Source of the DNA: Flavobacterium cucumis
GTDB lineage: Bacteria > Bacteroidota > Bacteroidia > Flavobacteriales > Flavobacteriaceae
Reading direction: 5' to 3'
DNA length: 64,000 nt
Assembly: GCF_900148835.1 (NCBI RefSeq)
Contig: NZ_FRYK01000002.1
Location: 1-64,000, forward strand
The notes below the pieces were generated by a model, which saw only the letters and a list, made by a program, of their open reading frames with translations, did not search any database and had not been told where the DNA came from. Below are positions 1-7,481 of this stretch, piece after piece. The position numbers and the translations under genes are program-made. Every line of letters begins with the position of its first letter. Within the stretch, counting starts at the first letter, position 1.

Positions 1-9
1 AGTAACTAC

Positions 10-138
10 ACCCAACTGGCGGCTAGTAGCAATGCCTGCTTTAGTTTATTTTTTAATCGGCAGTAATTATCTGAAAATAATTACTATTTTAGTGATCTAA
101 TAGCTAAAGGCACTGCTACTAGCCGCCTACCGTTGTAT
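10..138. repeat. Integron attC-like site (long form)
   Basis: A long imperfect hairpin with integron core-site signatures. ACCCAAC at 10-16 fits the R'' consensus RYYYAAC. Arms at about 17-37 and 107-127 pair with one extra base and one mismatch. The core GTTGTAT at 132-138 approximates GTTRRRY. The 69-nt tip contains a smaller hairpin (62-85). At 129 bp the site is close to the size of long chromosomal attC sites. The bases TTGTAT after the cleavage point are complementary to ATACAA at 856-861 beyond the next gene, as expected for one cassette. No integron integrase is in the window. Seen: repeats and complementarity. Inferred: attC identity. Confidence 0.5.
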
Positions 139-185
139 GCAATTATACCGCGAGACACCGAAAATACTACGAAAACTAAACGAAA

Positions 186-845
186 ATGATTCAAAAACTA
201 ATTGACAGAACTAACACAACAGAATTTTATCAAGATTCTGATTTAAAACTTGAATCGTACAGTTATAATCCTTCTAATAATACTTTAGAAATGATTTTGT
301 CAATTAATCAAATTAGTTACGACGTTCCAATTGAATACGAAGAATGGAAATTAACTTGCCGAAATACAGAAAGTTTTAATGGCTTTTTTTACGAACTTAT
401 GTTGCCTTACGTAAAGTTAAAAATTCTAGATAATCATCCTTTGTTATTTAAATTCCACGAAAGTGAACTAGAATGCGAAATCAAAGGAAAACCTGAAAAT
501 CTTAATGAATTTATTGGCGAAATTAGTAATGCTTTAGAAAAAGAAACTGGAAATTGGATTACAGTAAATGAATATTTTTGGAATAGTGAAGAACAATTCA
601 GATTGTATTCGCACAGAATAATTAGTATCCCTAAATCTTTAGAAAAATCAATAAAACAAGTTTGCGAAAAACATAAATTAAGTTTTATTGTAAAAAATGA
701 AATTATTGGAGATGACAAAGGTTATGCAGACAAACCAAAAGCAAAAGTTTTAATATTTGGCAATGAAGATGTTAGTCCAAATGACTTTTTCTTAAACCAA
801 AGCTACATAATTGCTGAAGAATTTATTGCTGAAAGAATTAAATAA
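186..845 (+). CDS. Hypothetical protein in a cassette-like unit
   Basis: A 219-residue soluble, acidic protein with no signal peptide or membrane segment. I do not recognise a family. It starts at ATG 186, about 50 bases after the upstream attC-like core, and ends 10 bases before the downstream attC-like site. This tight fit between two recombination-type sites is how integron cassettes are built. Many cassette genes have unknown function; roles in toxin-antitoxin, defence or stress are common, but nothing in this sequence points to one. The gene has no obvious promoter of its own within the cassette-like unit. Confidence 0.75.
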   Translation: MIQKLIDRTNTTEFYQDSDLKLESYSYNPSNNTLEMILSINQISYDVPIEYEEWKLTCRNTESFNGFFYELMLPYVKLKILDNHPLLFKFHESELECEIKGKPENLNEFIGEISNALEKETGNWITVNEYFWNSEEQFRLYSHRIISIPKSLEKSIKQVCEKHKLSFIVKNEIIGDDKGYADKPKAKVLIFGNEDVSPNDFFLNQSYIIAEEFIAERIK

Positions 846-855
846 TAATAACTGC

Positions 856-913
856 ATACAATAGCTAGAGTTTCGTTGGGCTTGCAAAGCCAACAATGAA
901 ACTCCTGTTGAAC
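856..913. repeat. Integron attC-like site (short form)
   Basis: A 58-bp site of typical attC length. ATACAAT at 856-862 is the R''-like core and GTTGAAC at 907-913 matches GTTRRRY exactly. Between them lies an imperfect hairpin (about 868-883 and 888-904). ATACAA is complementary to TTGTAT, which follows the cleavage point of the upstream site at 132-138. This is the expected pairing between a cassette's first bases and its own attC. The last base of the R'' core departs from consensus (T instead of C). Confidence 0.5.
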
Positions 914-971
914 GGAACCGATTACTGTCTATACACTATGGGGATTTCGATATGATTTGATAAAGATTTAG

Positions 972-998
972 AAGAGGATTTAGTTTCCTCTTTTTTTT
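972..998 (+). terminator. Rho-independent terminator
   Basis: Stem aagagga / tcctctt (972-978 and 986-992) followed by a run of T. It lies after the first cassette-like unit. The rest of 914-1223 holds no gene; I see only a short hairpin at about 1059-1080. Confidence 0.6.
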
Positions 999-1223
999 GA
1001 AGTGTATTCATTGGTTTTTTAGTGTGTTTTCCTTCACTTTTAGGCATTAATACTCTTACCTATAAAATTAGTTTTATAGGAACTTGAATTTTGGCTATCG
1101 CCAAGATTATCAGCTGTAATCTTATCTCCTAAACAACTCATTTGTAGCTGATGACGGGAAATTCCTCGGATGTGTTGCATGTATAAAAATACAACTTTCT
1201 CATTTTTCTTACAAGTTTTTTAC

Positions 1224-1231
1224 TATATTTG
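1224..1231 (+). promoter_or_regulatory. Candidate -7 promoter box upstream of the crp-like gene
   Basis: TATATTTG fits the Bacteroidota -7 consensus TAnnTTTG, 65 bases before the ATG at 1297. A hairpin (about 1238-1246 and 1253-1261) and the core-like GTTAGGT at 1265-1271 lie between box and gene. The -33 element is weak. Confidence 0.4.
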
Positions 1232-1296
1232 TTTGAGAGATTGTGAGTTTTTTCACAGTCTGACGTTAGGTGCAAGCAGGACAAAAACCGTCAAAA

Positions 1297-1863
1297 ATGG
1301 GACACATAAGAGAATACTATGAAAGAATCGTAAAGCTACAAGAATCGGAATGGGAATTTATAGCTTCACATTTTGACAGAAAAGTGTTTGCCAAAAACCA
1401 AATCATCACACGGCAGGGCGAAACGGAAAATTACCTTTCATTCGTTGAAACGGGCATCGTTCGGTTTTACATTCCCGATGATGAAAACGAACTGACTTTT
1501 AATTTCAGTTTCGACAAAGAATTTACCTGTGCTTACGACTCTTTTCTCACGCAAACACCGTCCGAATACGAATTACAGGCATTGACGGAAACCGTTGTTT
1601 GGCAAATTTCCTTTGACGATTTACAAAAAGTGTATGCCCAGACCAAAGTTGGGAATTATTTAGGACGCTTCGCTTCCGAAAAATTGTTTTTGGCTAAAAG
1701 CAAACGTGAACTATCCTTGCTTAAATACAATGCGAAAGAGCGTTATTTAAGACTGTTCAGCGAACAGCCCGACATTTTAAAATTCATTCCGCTAAAATAT
1801 GTGGCTTCCTACATCGGAATAACGCCACAGGGCTTGAGCCGTATTCGCAGACAGATTACTTAA
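1297..1863 (+). CDS. Crp/Fnr-family transcriptional regulator
   Basis: A cyclic-nucleotide-binding-type regulator of 188 residues from ATG 1297. An in-frame GTG at 1270 lies inside the cassette core GTTAGGTGC and is a less likely start. Residues about 20-120 form the cNMP-binding beta-roll (GETENYLSFVETGIVRFYIP). The C-terminus is a winged helix-turn-helix (IPLKYVASYIGITPQGLSRI). Many Bacteroidota members of this family lack the cAMP-contacting residues, so the ligand is unknown. The downstream peptide deformylase gene, 58 bases away on the same strand, is probably co-transcribed. Base use is slightly GC-richer than the neighbours, consistent with cassette transfer. Confidence 0.85.
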   Translation: MGHIREYYERIVKLQESEWEFIASHFDRKVFAKNQIITRQGETENYLSFVETGIVRFYIPDDENELTFNFSFDKEFTCAYDSFLTQTPSEYELQALTETVVWQISFDDLQKVYAQTKVGNYLGRFASEKLFLAKSKRELSLLKYNAKERYLRLFSEQPDILKFIPLKYVASYIGITPQGLSRIRRQIT

Positions 1864-1921
1864 CATAGGTTCATTGCCAACCTTGTTCATTCTTTAGAAC
1901 TTTGCGATAAAAAGCAAAGGA

Positions 1922-2503
1922 ATGAAACGACCTATTTTAGCATACGGACACAGCATTTTAAAACAAAAGTGCAACGACATCGAAAAGAATTATCCCGAGT
2001 TGGACAAGCTAATAGCCGATATGTGGGAAACAATGAAAAACGCCAATGGTTGCGGATTGGCTTCGCCACAAATCGGACTTCCGATAAGACTTTTTGTAGT
2101 GGACAGTAAAACAACTTTTGAAAATCTTGACGAAGCGGACAGGGAAATCTATTTTGACAAAGACGACAAAGGAATAATGGAAACTTTTATCAACGCAAAA
2201 ATCATTGAACGTTCCGCAGAGCTTTGGGAAGACGAAGAAGGCTGTTTAAGTATCCCAAATTTATCGCAAAAAGTAAAAAGACCTTGGACGATTAGTATAG
2301 AATATTACAACAAAGATTTTGACTTTCAAACAAAGACATTTAGCGGAACGACCGCAAGAATGATACAGCACGAATACGACCACACAGAAGGAATTTTGTA
2401 TCTTGACTATCTAAAACCATTGACCAGAAGGCTGATGGAATCCAAACTTAAAAAGATTGCAAAAGGACAGATAAAGACGAAATATCCAATAAAATTCGTG
2501 TAA
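1922..2503 (+). CDS. def: Peptide deformylase
   Basis: Removes the formyl group from the N-terminal methionine of new proteins. All three family motifs are present: GCGLASPQIG (residues 43-52, a variant of GxGLAAxQ), EGCLS (106-110, metal-binding Cys) and HEYDH (150-154, the two metal His and catalytic Glu). The 193-residue length is normal. It follows the crp-like gene, and the pair sits between GTTAGGT (1265-1271) and ACCTAAT (2514-2520), so it looks cassette-borne. It is therefore probably an extra copy besides a chromosomal def outside this window. A spare deformylase could lower sensitivity to deformylase inhibitors; that is inference. Confidence 0.92.
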   Translation: MKRPILAYGHSILKQKCNDIEKNYPELDKLIADMWETMKNANGCGLASPQIGLPIRLFVVDSKTTFENLDEADREIYFDKDDKGIMETFINAKIIERSAELWEDEEGCLSIPNLSQKVKRPWTISIEYYNKDFDFQTKTFSGTTARMIQHEYDHTEGILYLDYLKPLTRRLMESKLKKIAKGQIKTKYPIKFV

Positions 2504-2513
2504 AAATGCCAGC

Positions 2514-2553
2514 ACCTAATCGAGTAGACGACTCCGCCAGAAACTGACGGAGT
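2514..2553. repeat. attC-like half site / hairpin after the deformylase gene
   Basis: ACCTAAT at 2514-2520 is complementary to TTAGGT at 1266-1271, the cassette-end signature. It is followed by a hairpin with 10-bp arms (2531-2540 and 2544-2553, one mismatch, AAA loop). No GTTRRRY core follows. The region 2554-2787 leads into a reverse-transcriptase remnant and contains a nested inverted repeat around 2622-2660 built on CCCGATAGCTATCGGG. An intron may have split this site. Confidence 0.4.
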
Positions 2554-2787
2554 GCGCCTCTCAACTTAGCGAAGCGATATCTTGAAATACCTATAAAAAT
2601 AAACACTTATTTCAAACACCACCGAGTCCCGATAGCTATCGGGAGGTCACGTACTCGGCGGTTTCCCGAAAATACGGGACAGGCTCCAAGAGATGGGTTA
2701 AGTTGTAAATGTAACTCGGTTAAGGAAACATAACCTCTTTTCTTCAAGCGTTGCAAAGTAATGGTGGTGCCTAAAATAGGACTTTAC

Positions 2788-3374
2788 TCACAAGTTTTTA
2801 TTTTTTTTTGGGTGTTCGTGAATGCAAAGCATTTGCGCAATTGCCCAACCACCTTTGCATATTCTGCTCCAAGCATAGGCGTGGTCTTGGCTGGCGCCCA
2901 ATCGAATCAGGTTTTCCTTTTCCTTTCGGGTTTCTTCCAGTGATGCCAAATGCAGTAGCGCAGTCGGTTGCGTAACCATCCGTCTAAATCGCGTAATTTG
3001 CCTAAAATACTCGTGCCTTGAAAATAGTTCAACCATCCGCGTTGCACTTCTTTTATCTTGGAAATACGTTCTTCAAAGGTGGCAGGTGTGGTTTTTCGGG
3101 TAATGGCTTTAAGTCGTTCTTTTAGTTTCTTCCATGCTTTTTCCGATACGATGAGTTGGTATTGATTTTTACTTCGTTTTTCATACGTGGGTACGAATCC
3201 AAAACCCAAAGTTGTGAAGTTGATTGGTTTTCTAATACCGCTCTTTTCTTCATTTATAGTCAATTTGAGTTTGTTTCTCAGAAACTTTTCAATTACCACT
3301 CTAGTAGCCTTGGCTTGATTGTGGCTTTTGCAATAGATACTAAAATCATCCGCATAACGTACAAATTTGTGTTA
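2788..3374 (-). pseudogene. Truncated, frameshifted group II intron reverse transcriptase/maturase
   Basis: Read on the minus strand from about 3374, the frame gives KFVRYADDFSIYCKS, the YADD catalytic motif of group II intron reverse transcriptases. The thumb and maturase regions follow. Everything before the YADD motif is missing. Near 2910-2935 the reading frame shifts: one frame ends in HHWKKPERKRK and the adjacent frame continues with the conserved C-terminal stretch LIRLGASQDHAYAWSR. The element is thus dead for retrotransposition. It lies opposite in strand to the cassette genes. Group IIC introns are known to insert into attC hairpins in that orientation, so the attC-like hairpin at 2514-2553 may be the insertion site. 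Confidence 0.85.
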
Positions 3375-3400
3375 ATTCAACATTACTAGAGTGGGATTGA

Positions 3401-3721
3401 AAAGCATCTCATCCATGGATAATAAATATTGAAATAAAGTATGATGGTGAAGAGAGCAATGGTTTTCCAGATGATAAAACATATCTATTACTTGATGAAA
3501 TTGAAAACACAATAATGTCTCAATTAAATGATTTTGATGGTTATTTAAATATTGGTAGAGAAACAGCTGATGGTGTTCGAGAAATATATTTTGCTTGCAA
3601 AGATTTTAGAAAACCTTCAAAAGTACTTGAACAAATAATATCTAATTATTCCTCAGAATTAGAAATAGAATACGAAATCTTCAAAGATAAATATTGGCAA
3701 TCATTAGAAAGGTTTATGTAG
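3401..3721 (+). pseudogene. 5'-truncated DUF695-family gene
   Basis: An open frame runs from 3401, just after a stop at 3398, to 3721. It encodes DUF695-like sequence (HPWIINIEIKYDGEESNGFP, then GYLNIGRETADGVREIYFAC). The first in-frame ATG is at 3515, which would leave only 68 residues. The frame-open part upstream already matches the family, so the gene has lost its 5' end rather than being a short gene. The break lies a few bases from where the reverse-transcriptase remnant ends. Function of DUF695 is unknown. Confidence 0.7.
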
Positions 3722-3926
3722 TAAAATAAATCACTTAACTACAACTAGTTGCTAACAATTTACTGAATACATTTACAACATTTATACATTACTTTTGTAT
3801 TTTTATCAAAAGCATTTTTACTATATTTGGTAATCGGGATATATACCTTTTTTGCTAGTATTAAATTTTTCCAAATTTTAAAACTGAATCAAAGAATAGG
3901 ATAAAATCGCTCTAAAGAATAAAAAA

Positions 3927-4856
3927 ATGATTAAAATTTTAAGCACCATCTTCTTAATATTAACAACATTACTTGTTAACGGTCAAACCATTTATTCAAA
4001 AACATTTGGAAATAGAAAAGACAAACCAATGATCTTTTTGCATGGAGGCCCGGGATATAATTCTGCAAATTTTGAAGCAACAACTGCCCAAAGACTTGCA
4101 GATCAGGGTTTTTTCGTCATTATTTATGACCGACGAGGAGAAGGAAGAAGTATAGATGAAAAAGCAAGTTTCACGTTTAAGGAAACTTTTGAAGATTTAA
4201 ACGCAATTTATGAAAAATATCAGCTAAAAAACGCAACGCTAATTGGGCATAGTTTTGGGGGAATAGTAGCAACTCTTTATGCAGAAACCTATACTAAAAA
4301 AGTGAAAACATTAATTTTAGTAGGAGCTCCTGTTTCTTTACAAGAAACTTTTAATAATATTATTATGAAATCTAAAATAATTTACCACTCTAAAAACGAT
4401 AGTGTAAATTTAAAATATATTACTATGCTTGAAAATATGAATAAAAAAAGTATTGAGTATAGTTCCTATTGTTTTGGACATGCAATTCAGAACGGTTTTT
4501 ACACTCCAAAAAATATGACATCAGAAGCAAAAGAAATTTATTCAAGATTCAAATCAGACCCACTACTGCTAGAATACGCGTCTAAAATGACTTATGAAGC
4601 ACCACAAGGCTTTTGGAAAAATGAAAAGTATACAACAATTGATTTAACTCCAAATTTAAAATCACTTTTAAATCAGAAAGTTAATATTTACGGAATTTAT
4701 GGTAAAGATGATGGTTTATACTCAGTTGAACAAGTAACTAATTTACAAAATTTATTAGGAAAAGAAAATTTAAAGTACTTGGACAATTGTTCACATAATG
4801 TTTTTATTGATCAACAAACACAGTTTCTTCAAGAGGTAAAAACTTTCACAAAATAA
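3927..4856 (+). CDS. Secreted alpha/beta hydrolase (prolyl-aminopeptidase-like)
   Basis: A 309-residue alpha/beta hydrolase with an N-terminal signal peptide (about residues 1-19), so probably periplasmic. Visible motifs are the oxyanion-type HGGPG (39-43), DRRGEGRS, the nucleophile elbow GHSFGG (107-112, Ser109), an acidic residue in YGKDDG (about 260) and the catalytic His in NCSHNVF (about 290). HGGPG and DRRGxGxS are typical of proline iminopeptidases and related hydrolases, but substrate cannot be assigned. It stands alone, with 205 bases of gene-free sequence before it in which I see no clear site. Confidence 0.85.
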   Translation: MIKILSTIFLILTTLLVNGQTIYSKTFGNRKDKPMIFLHGGPGYNSANFEATTAQRLADQGFFVIIYDRRGEGRSIDEKASFTFKETFEDLNAIYEKYQLKNATLIGHSFGGIVATLYAETYTKKVKTLILVGAPVSLQETFNNIIMKSKIIYHSKNDSVNLKYITMLENMNKKSIEYSSYCFGHAIQNGFYTPKNMTSEAKEIYSRFKSDPLLLEYASKMTYEAPQGFWKNEKYTTIDLTPNLKSLLNQKVNIYGIYGKDDGLYSVEQVTNLQNLLGKENLKYLDNCSHNVFIDQQTQFLQEVKTFTK

Positions 4857-5023
4857 ATCGATTTCCTATTGAGATTATTTATTAACTCTAAATAATTTTT
4901 AACAAGCTTAATGAGCATGTACTTTTAAATACTTAATAAATTTTTTCAACGTTTTAAAAAGAGATGAAATGGCATGATTATATTTTAAAGTGTCTACAAA
5001 AACAATACATTATATCCCAAAAA

Positions 5024-5045
5024 AAATCCGCTCTTCAGCGGATTT
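5024..5045 (-). terminator. Rho-independent terminator of the rhodanese gene
   Basis: Arms aaatccgct / agcggattt (5024-5032 and 5037-5045). The A-run at 5018-5026 reads as T on the minus strand. It lies just after the rhodanese stop. Confidence 0.75.
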
Positions 5046-5047
5046 CT

Positions 5048-5359
5048 TTATTCTGTTGGTCCATCCCAATTAGAAAAACCACCTAGTAAATTAAACGTAT
5101 TTTCAAAACCTAATTGTTCCATGGCGTTACATGCGTTGGCACTTCGTACTCCAGCCGCGCAATACACATAATAGTTTTTCGATTTATCTAACTCCTCTAC
5201 TCTATAGATAAAACCTTGTCCTTTATATATGTCAATATTAATTGCACCTGGAATGTAACCTGCATTAAATTCATCCTCGGTACGAACATCTACTATTACA
5301 CCGTTTTCATCTTGTAAAAACTGGCTCCACCATGTGTTTTGATCTAAGTTTGTCATCAT
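5048..5359 (-). CDS. Rhodanese-like domain protein
   Basis: A single-domain rhodanese of 103 residues, with no signal peptide. The active-site loop is CAAGVRS (YVYCAAGVRSANAC), with the persulfide-forming Cys and following Arg. The N-terminal VIVDVRTEDEFNAGYIPGAI region is the usual CH2A-like motif. Such cytoplasmic single-domain proteins carry sulfane sulfur or act in thiol homeostasis; the acceptor is not evident. It is divergent from the MarR gene and ends at a clear terminator. Confidence 0.88.
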   Translation of the reverse strand: MMTNLDQNTWWSQFLQDENGVIVDVRTEDEFNAGYIPGAINIDIYKGQGFIYRVEELDKSKNYYVYCAAGVRSANACNAMEQLGFENTFNLLGGFSNWDGPTE

Positions 5360-5421
5360 TACTTTTTTTTCAAAAGTACTATCTAAAATCCATTTTTAAA
5401 AATTTAACAAAAAATTATCAA

Positions 5422-5469
5422 ACATTTGTACATACAAATGAAATTATTACTACATTTGTACATACAAAT
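5422..5469 (+). promoter_or_regulatory. MarR-gene promoter with two palindromic operators
   Basis: Two identical 18-nt copies of acatttgtacatacaaat lie at 5422-5439 and 5452-5469, exactly 30 bp apart (about three helical turns). Each contains the perfect palindrome ATTTGTA-CA-TACAAAT. The first copy supplies a -33-type TTTG (5425-5428). The second overlaps a perfect -7 box TACATTTG (5451-5458), with 22 bases between them. A MarR dimer bound to both would cover both promoter elements, so autorepression is likely. Confidence 0.8.
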
Positions 5470-5482
5470 TTTACAACCTCAA

Positions 5483-5935
5483 ATGAGAATAGAAGACATC
5501 ATAAAACCAAACACCCCAATGGCAATGGAGAAGAAAACATTACTTAATGTAATGTATACTCAAAATGTCATTTCGGAAAAGTTTAATGAGATATTGAAAC
5601 CATTTGACCTATCTCCTGAACAGTTTAACGTGTTGCGTATATTAAGAGGCCAAAAAGGAAAACCTGCTAATATGTGTATGATACAAGAGCGCATGATTGC
5701 GAAAACTAGTAATACCACACGTTTAGTAGACAAATTATTATTAAAAGAATTGGTTCTTAGAGAAGTGTGTTCCGACAATAGAAGAAAAATGGAAATTACT
5801 ATTACAGAAAAGGGCTTATCACTGCTACTTCAATTGGATCCATTGGTAGAAGCACACGAGCGTTCATTTTCTAAAAATTTGACGGTTGCAGAATTAGAAG
5901 TACTAAACGAATTGCTAGAAAAATTTAGAAATTAA
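5483..5935 (+). CDS. MarR-family transcriptional regulator
   Basis: A winged-helix MarR repressor of about 150 residues. I chose the ATG at 5483 (MRIEDIIKPN) because an earlier in-frame ATG at 5435 lies inside the promoter/operator repeats. Features are the dimer helix followed by the wHTH (LSPEQFNVLRILRG, then NTTRLVDKLLLKELVLREV) and the wing (DNRRKMEITITEKG). The next gene, a nitroreductase, starts 16 bases later, followed by a YceI gene. MarR proteins often sense phenolic or electrophilic compounds and control such reductases; the ligand here is unknown. Confidence 0.9.
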   Translation: MRIEDIIKPNTPMAMEKKTLLNVMYTQNVISEKFNEILKPFDLSPEQFNVLRILRGQKGKPANMCMIQERMIAKTSNTTRLVDKLLLKELVLREVCSDNRRKMEITITEKGLSLLLQLDPLVEAHERSFSKNLTVAELEVLNELLEKFRN

Positions 5936-5951
5936 AATCAAAATAATTGCT

Positions 5952-6584
5952 ATGAGTCAATTTATAGAAAATCAAAAATGGCGTTATGCCACCAAAAAAT
6001 TTGATGCTACAAAAAAAGTTTCCGCTTCAGATTTAGAAATCTTAAAAAAAGCTATTCAATTGAGTACGTCTTCCTATGGTTTACAATTATATAAAGTATT
6101 CATCATTGAAAACCCAGAAATAAGAGCTAAGTTACAACCTGTTTCTTGGGGACAATCACAAATTGTAGAAGCATCTCATTTATTTGTATTTGCTAACATT
6201 GTTGATGTACAAGACGAACACATTGAGGATTATGTACAAAACATTGCCAACACGAGAGGTTTAACATTAGAAGATTTAAAGGGATATTCTGATTTCATGA
6301 AATCTAAAATTGTTCCACTTCCTGTGGATAAAAAATCCGTTTGGACTTCGAAACAAACCTATTTAGCTTTAGCAAATTTAATGAATGCAGCTGCTGAATT
6401 AAAAATTGATGTTACACCAATGGAAGGTTTTGAACCAGAAAAATACAATGAAATTTTAGGACTAAACGAAATAGGTTTAAATGCTTCATTAGTTGCAACC
6501 GTTGGGTACCGTCATGAAGAAGACGCAACACAACACTATGCAAAAGTTAGAAAGCCAATAGAAGAATTATTTATTACTATTTAA
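5952..6584 (+). CDS. NAD(P)H-dependent nitroreductase family oxidoreductase
   Basis: An FMN-dependent nitroreductase-family protein of 210 residues. The N-terminus RYATKKFDATKKVS is the characteristic FMN-phosphate-binding segment. The later part (ALANLMNAAAELKIDVTPMEGF, truncated here by the family's GFEP-type motif) and VGYRHEEDATQ near the C-terminus are conserved in the NfsB/YdgI-like group. It is cytoplasmic and probably reduces quinones or nitro compounds. It lies 16 bases after the MarR gene and 34 before yceI, so it is likely in the same operon and derepressed when the MarR protein binds its ligand. Confidence 0.88.
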   Translation: MSQFIENQKWRYATKKFDATKKVSASDLEILKKAIQLSTSSYGLQLYKVFIIENPEIRAKLQPVSWGQSQIVEASHLFVFANIVDVQDEHIEDYVQNIANTRGLTLEDLKGYSDFMKSKIVPLPVDKKSVWTSKQTYLALANLMNAAAELKIDVTPMEGFEPEKYNEILGLNEIGLNASLVATVGYRHEEDATQHYAKVRKPIEELFITI

Positions 6585-6618
6585 TACAATCATTTAACAT
6601 TTAAAAACAATTAAACAC

Positions 6619-7185
6619 ATGAAAAATTTAAAATCAATCGCTCTAGCATTTGTAGCTTTAGTTTCATTTGCTTCAACTGCACAAACAGCAAAAAAAGTTG
6701 ACGTTTCTAAAAGTACTATCAATTGGGTTGGAAAAAAAGTAACAGGTGCTCATGAAGGAACAATTGCTTTAAAAGAAGGAGCATTAATTTTCAAAGGAAA
6801 AAAAGTTGTAGGTGGAAACTTCACAGTTGACATGACTACAATCAATACTACAGATTTAGACGGTAAAGGAAAAGCAAACTTAGATGGTCATTTAAAATCA
6901 GATGATTTTTTTGGTGTAGAAAAATTTCCAACGGCTACTTTAGTTTTCAAATCTATAGGTGAAAAAGGAAACGGAGTGTATGCAGTAACTGCTGATTTAA
7001 CAATTAAAGGAAAAACGGAGTCAATTAAATTTGATTTAACTGTTGCTGGTAATACGGCTACAACTACTTTAAAAGTAGATAGAACCAAATATGATATCAA
7101 ATATGGTTCAGGAAGTTTCTTCTCTGATTTAGGAGATAAAACAATTTATGACGATTTCGATTTAACTGTAAAGTTAGCGATATAA
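6619..7185 (+). CDS. YceI-family lipid-binding protein
   Basis: A 188-residue secreted protein with a signal peptide (residues 1-21, cut after FASTAQ). It is followed by a YceI lipocalin-like barrel: VDVSKSTINWVGKKVTGAHEG at the start, then GGNFTVDMTTINTTD and the C-terminal FDLTVKL strand. YceI proteins bind isoprenoid chains such as ubiquinone precursors in a hydrophobic pocket. It is the last gene of the MarR-nitroreductase group and is followed by two terminators. Confidence 0.9.
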   Translation: MKNLKSIALAFVALVSFASTAQTAKKVDVSKSTINWVGKKVTGAHEGTIALKEGALIFKGKKVVGGNFTVDMTTINTTDLDGKGKANLDGHLKSDDFFGVEKFPTATLVFKSIGEKGNGVYAVTADLTIKGKTESIKFDLTVAGNTATTTLKVDRTKYDIKYGSGSFFSDLGDKTIYDDFDLTVKLAI

Positions 7186-7219
7186 TTACGTGGGAAACAT
7201 TTGCTATGAAAACGAAGAG

Positions 7220-7245
7220 GCCTTGAAGAAATTCAGGGCTTTTTT
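7220..7245 (+). terminator. Rho-independent terminator after yceI
   Basis: Arms gccttgaa / ttcagggc (7220-7227 and 7232-7239, one G-T pair) followed by six T. Confidence 0.7.
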
Positions 7246-7275
7246 GTACTTTAGAAATACCTTTAATAAATAAAA

Positions 7276-7299
7276 AAAGCCCTGAAATTTCAGGGCTTT
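7276..7299. terminator. Palindromic, bidirectional terminator
   Basis: A perfect 24-bp palindrome with 12-base half aaagccctgaaa and A/T runs on both sides. It lies immediately left of the element boundary and protects the chromosome side from element transcription. Confidence 0.6.
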
Positions 7300-7306
7300 C
7301 TAATTT

Positions 7307-7353
7307 AAAGGGTGAAAGACGGGTCTCGAACCCGCGACCTTCGGAACCACAAT
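7307..7353. repeat. Left attachment repeat (attL)
   Basis: A 47-bp perfect direct repeat of 31726-31772. It contains the 3' half of a tRNA-His gene (anticodon loop to acceptor end) but no 5' half, so it is the displaced chromosomal copy. The copies diverge right after position 7353 / 31772 and before 7307 / 31726. Confidence 0.93.
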
Positions 7354-7481
7354 TTTATACTTAATTGCAACCATACGGTTTTGTTGATGTTTTCAATGGT
7401 TGTAAGAACGTAATTTTATTAAATCGTATTCAGATTTATATTTATTTATAAAAAGTTAAAACTAAGAAAAAGGAGAGTTGT

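Noticed and set aside
2761..2943. Plus-strand frame opposite the reverse-transcriptase remnant
   Set aside because: It is antisense to recognisable RT coding sequence and has no family pattern.
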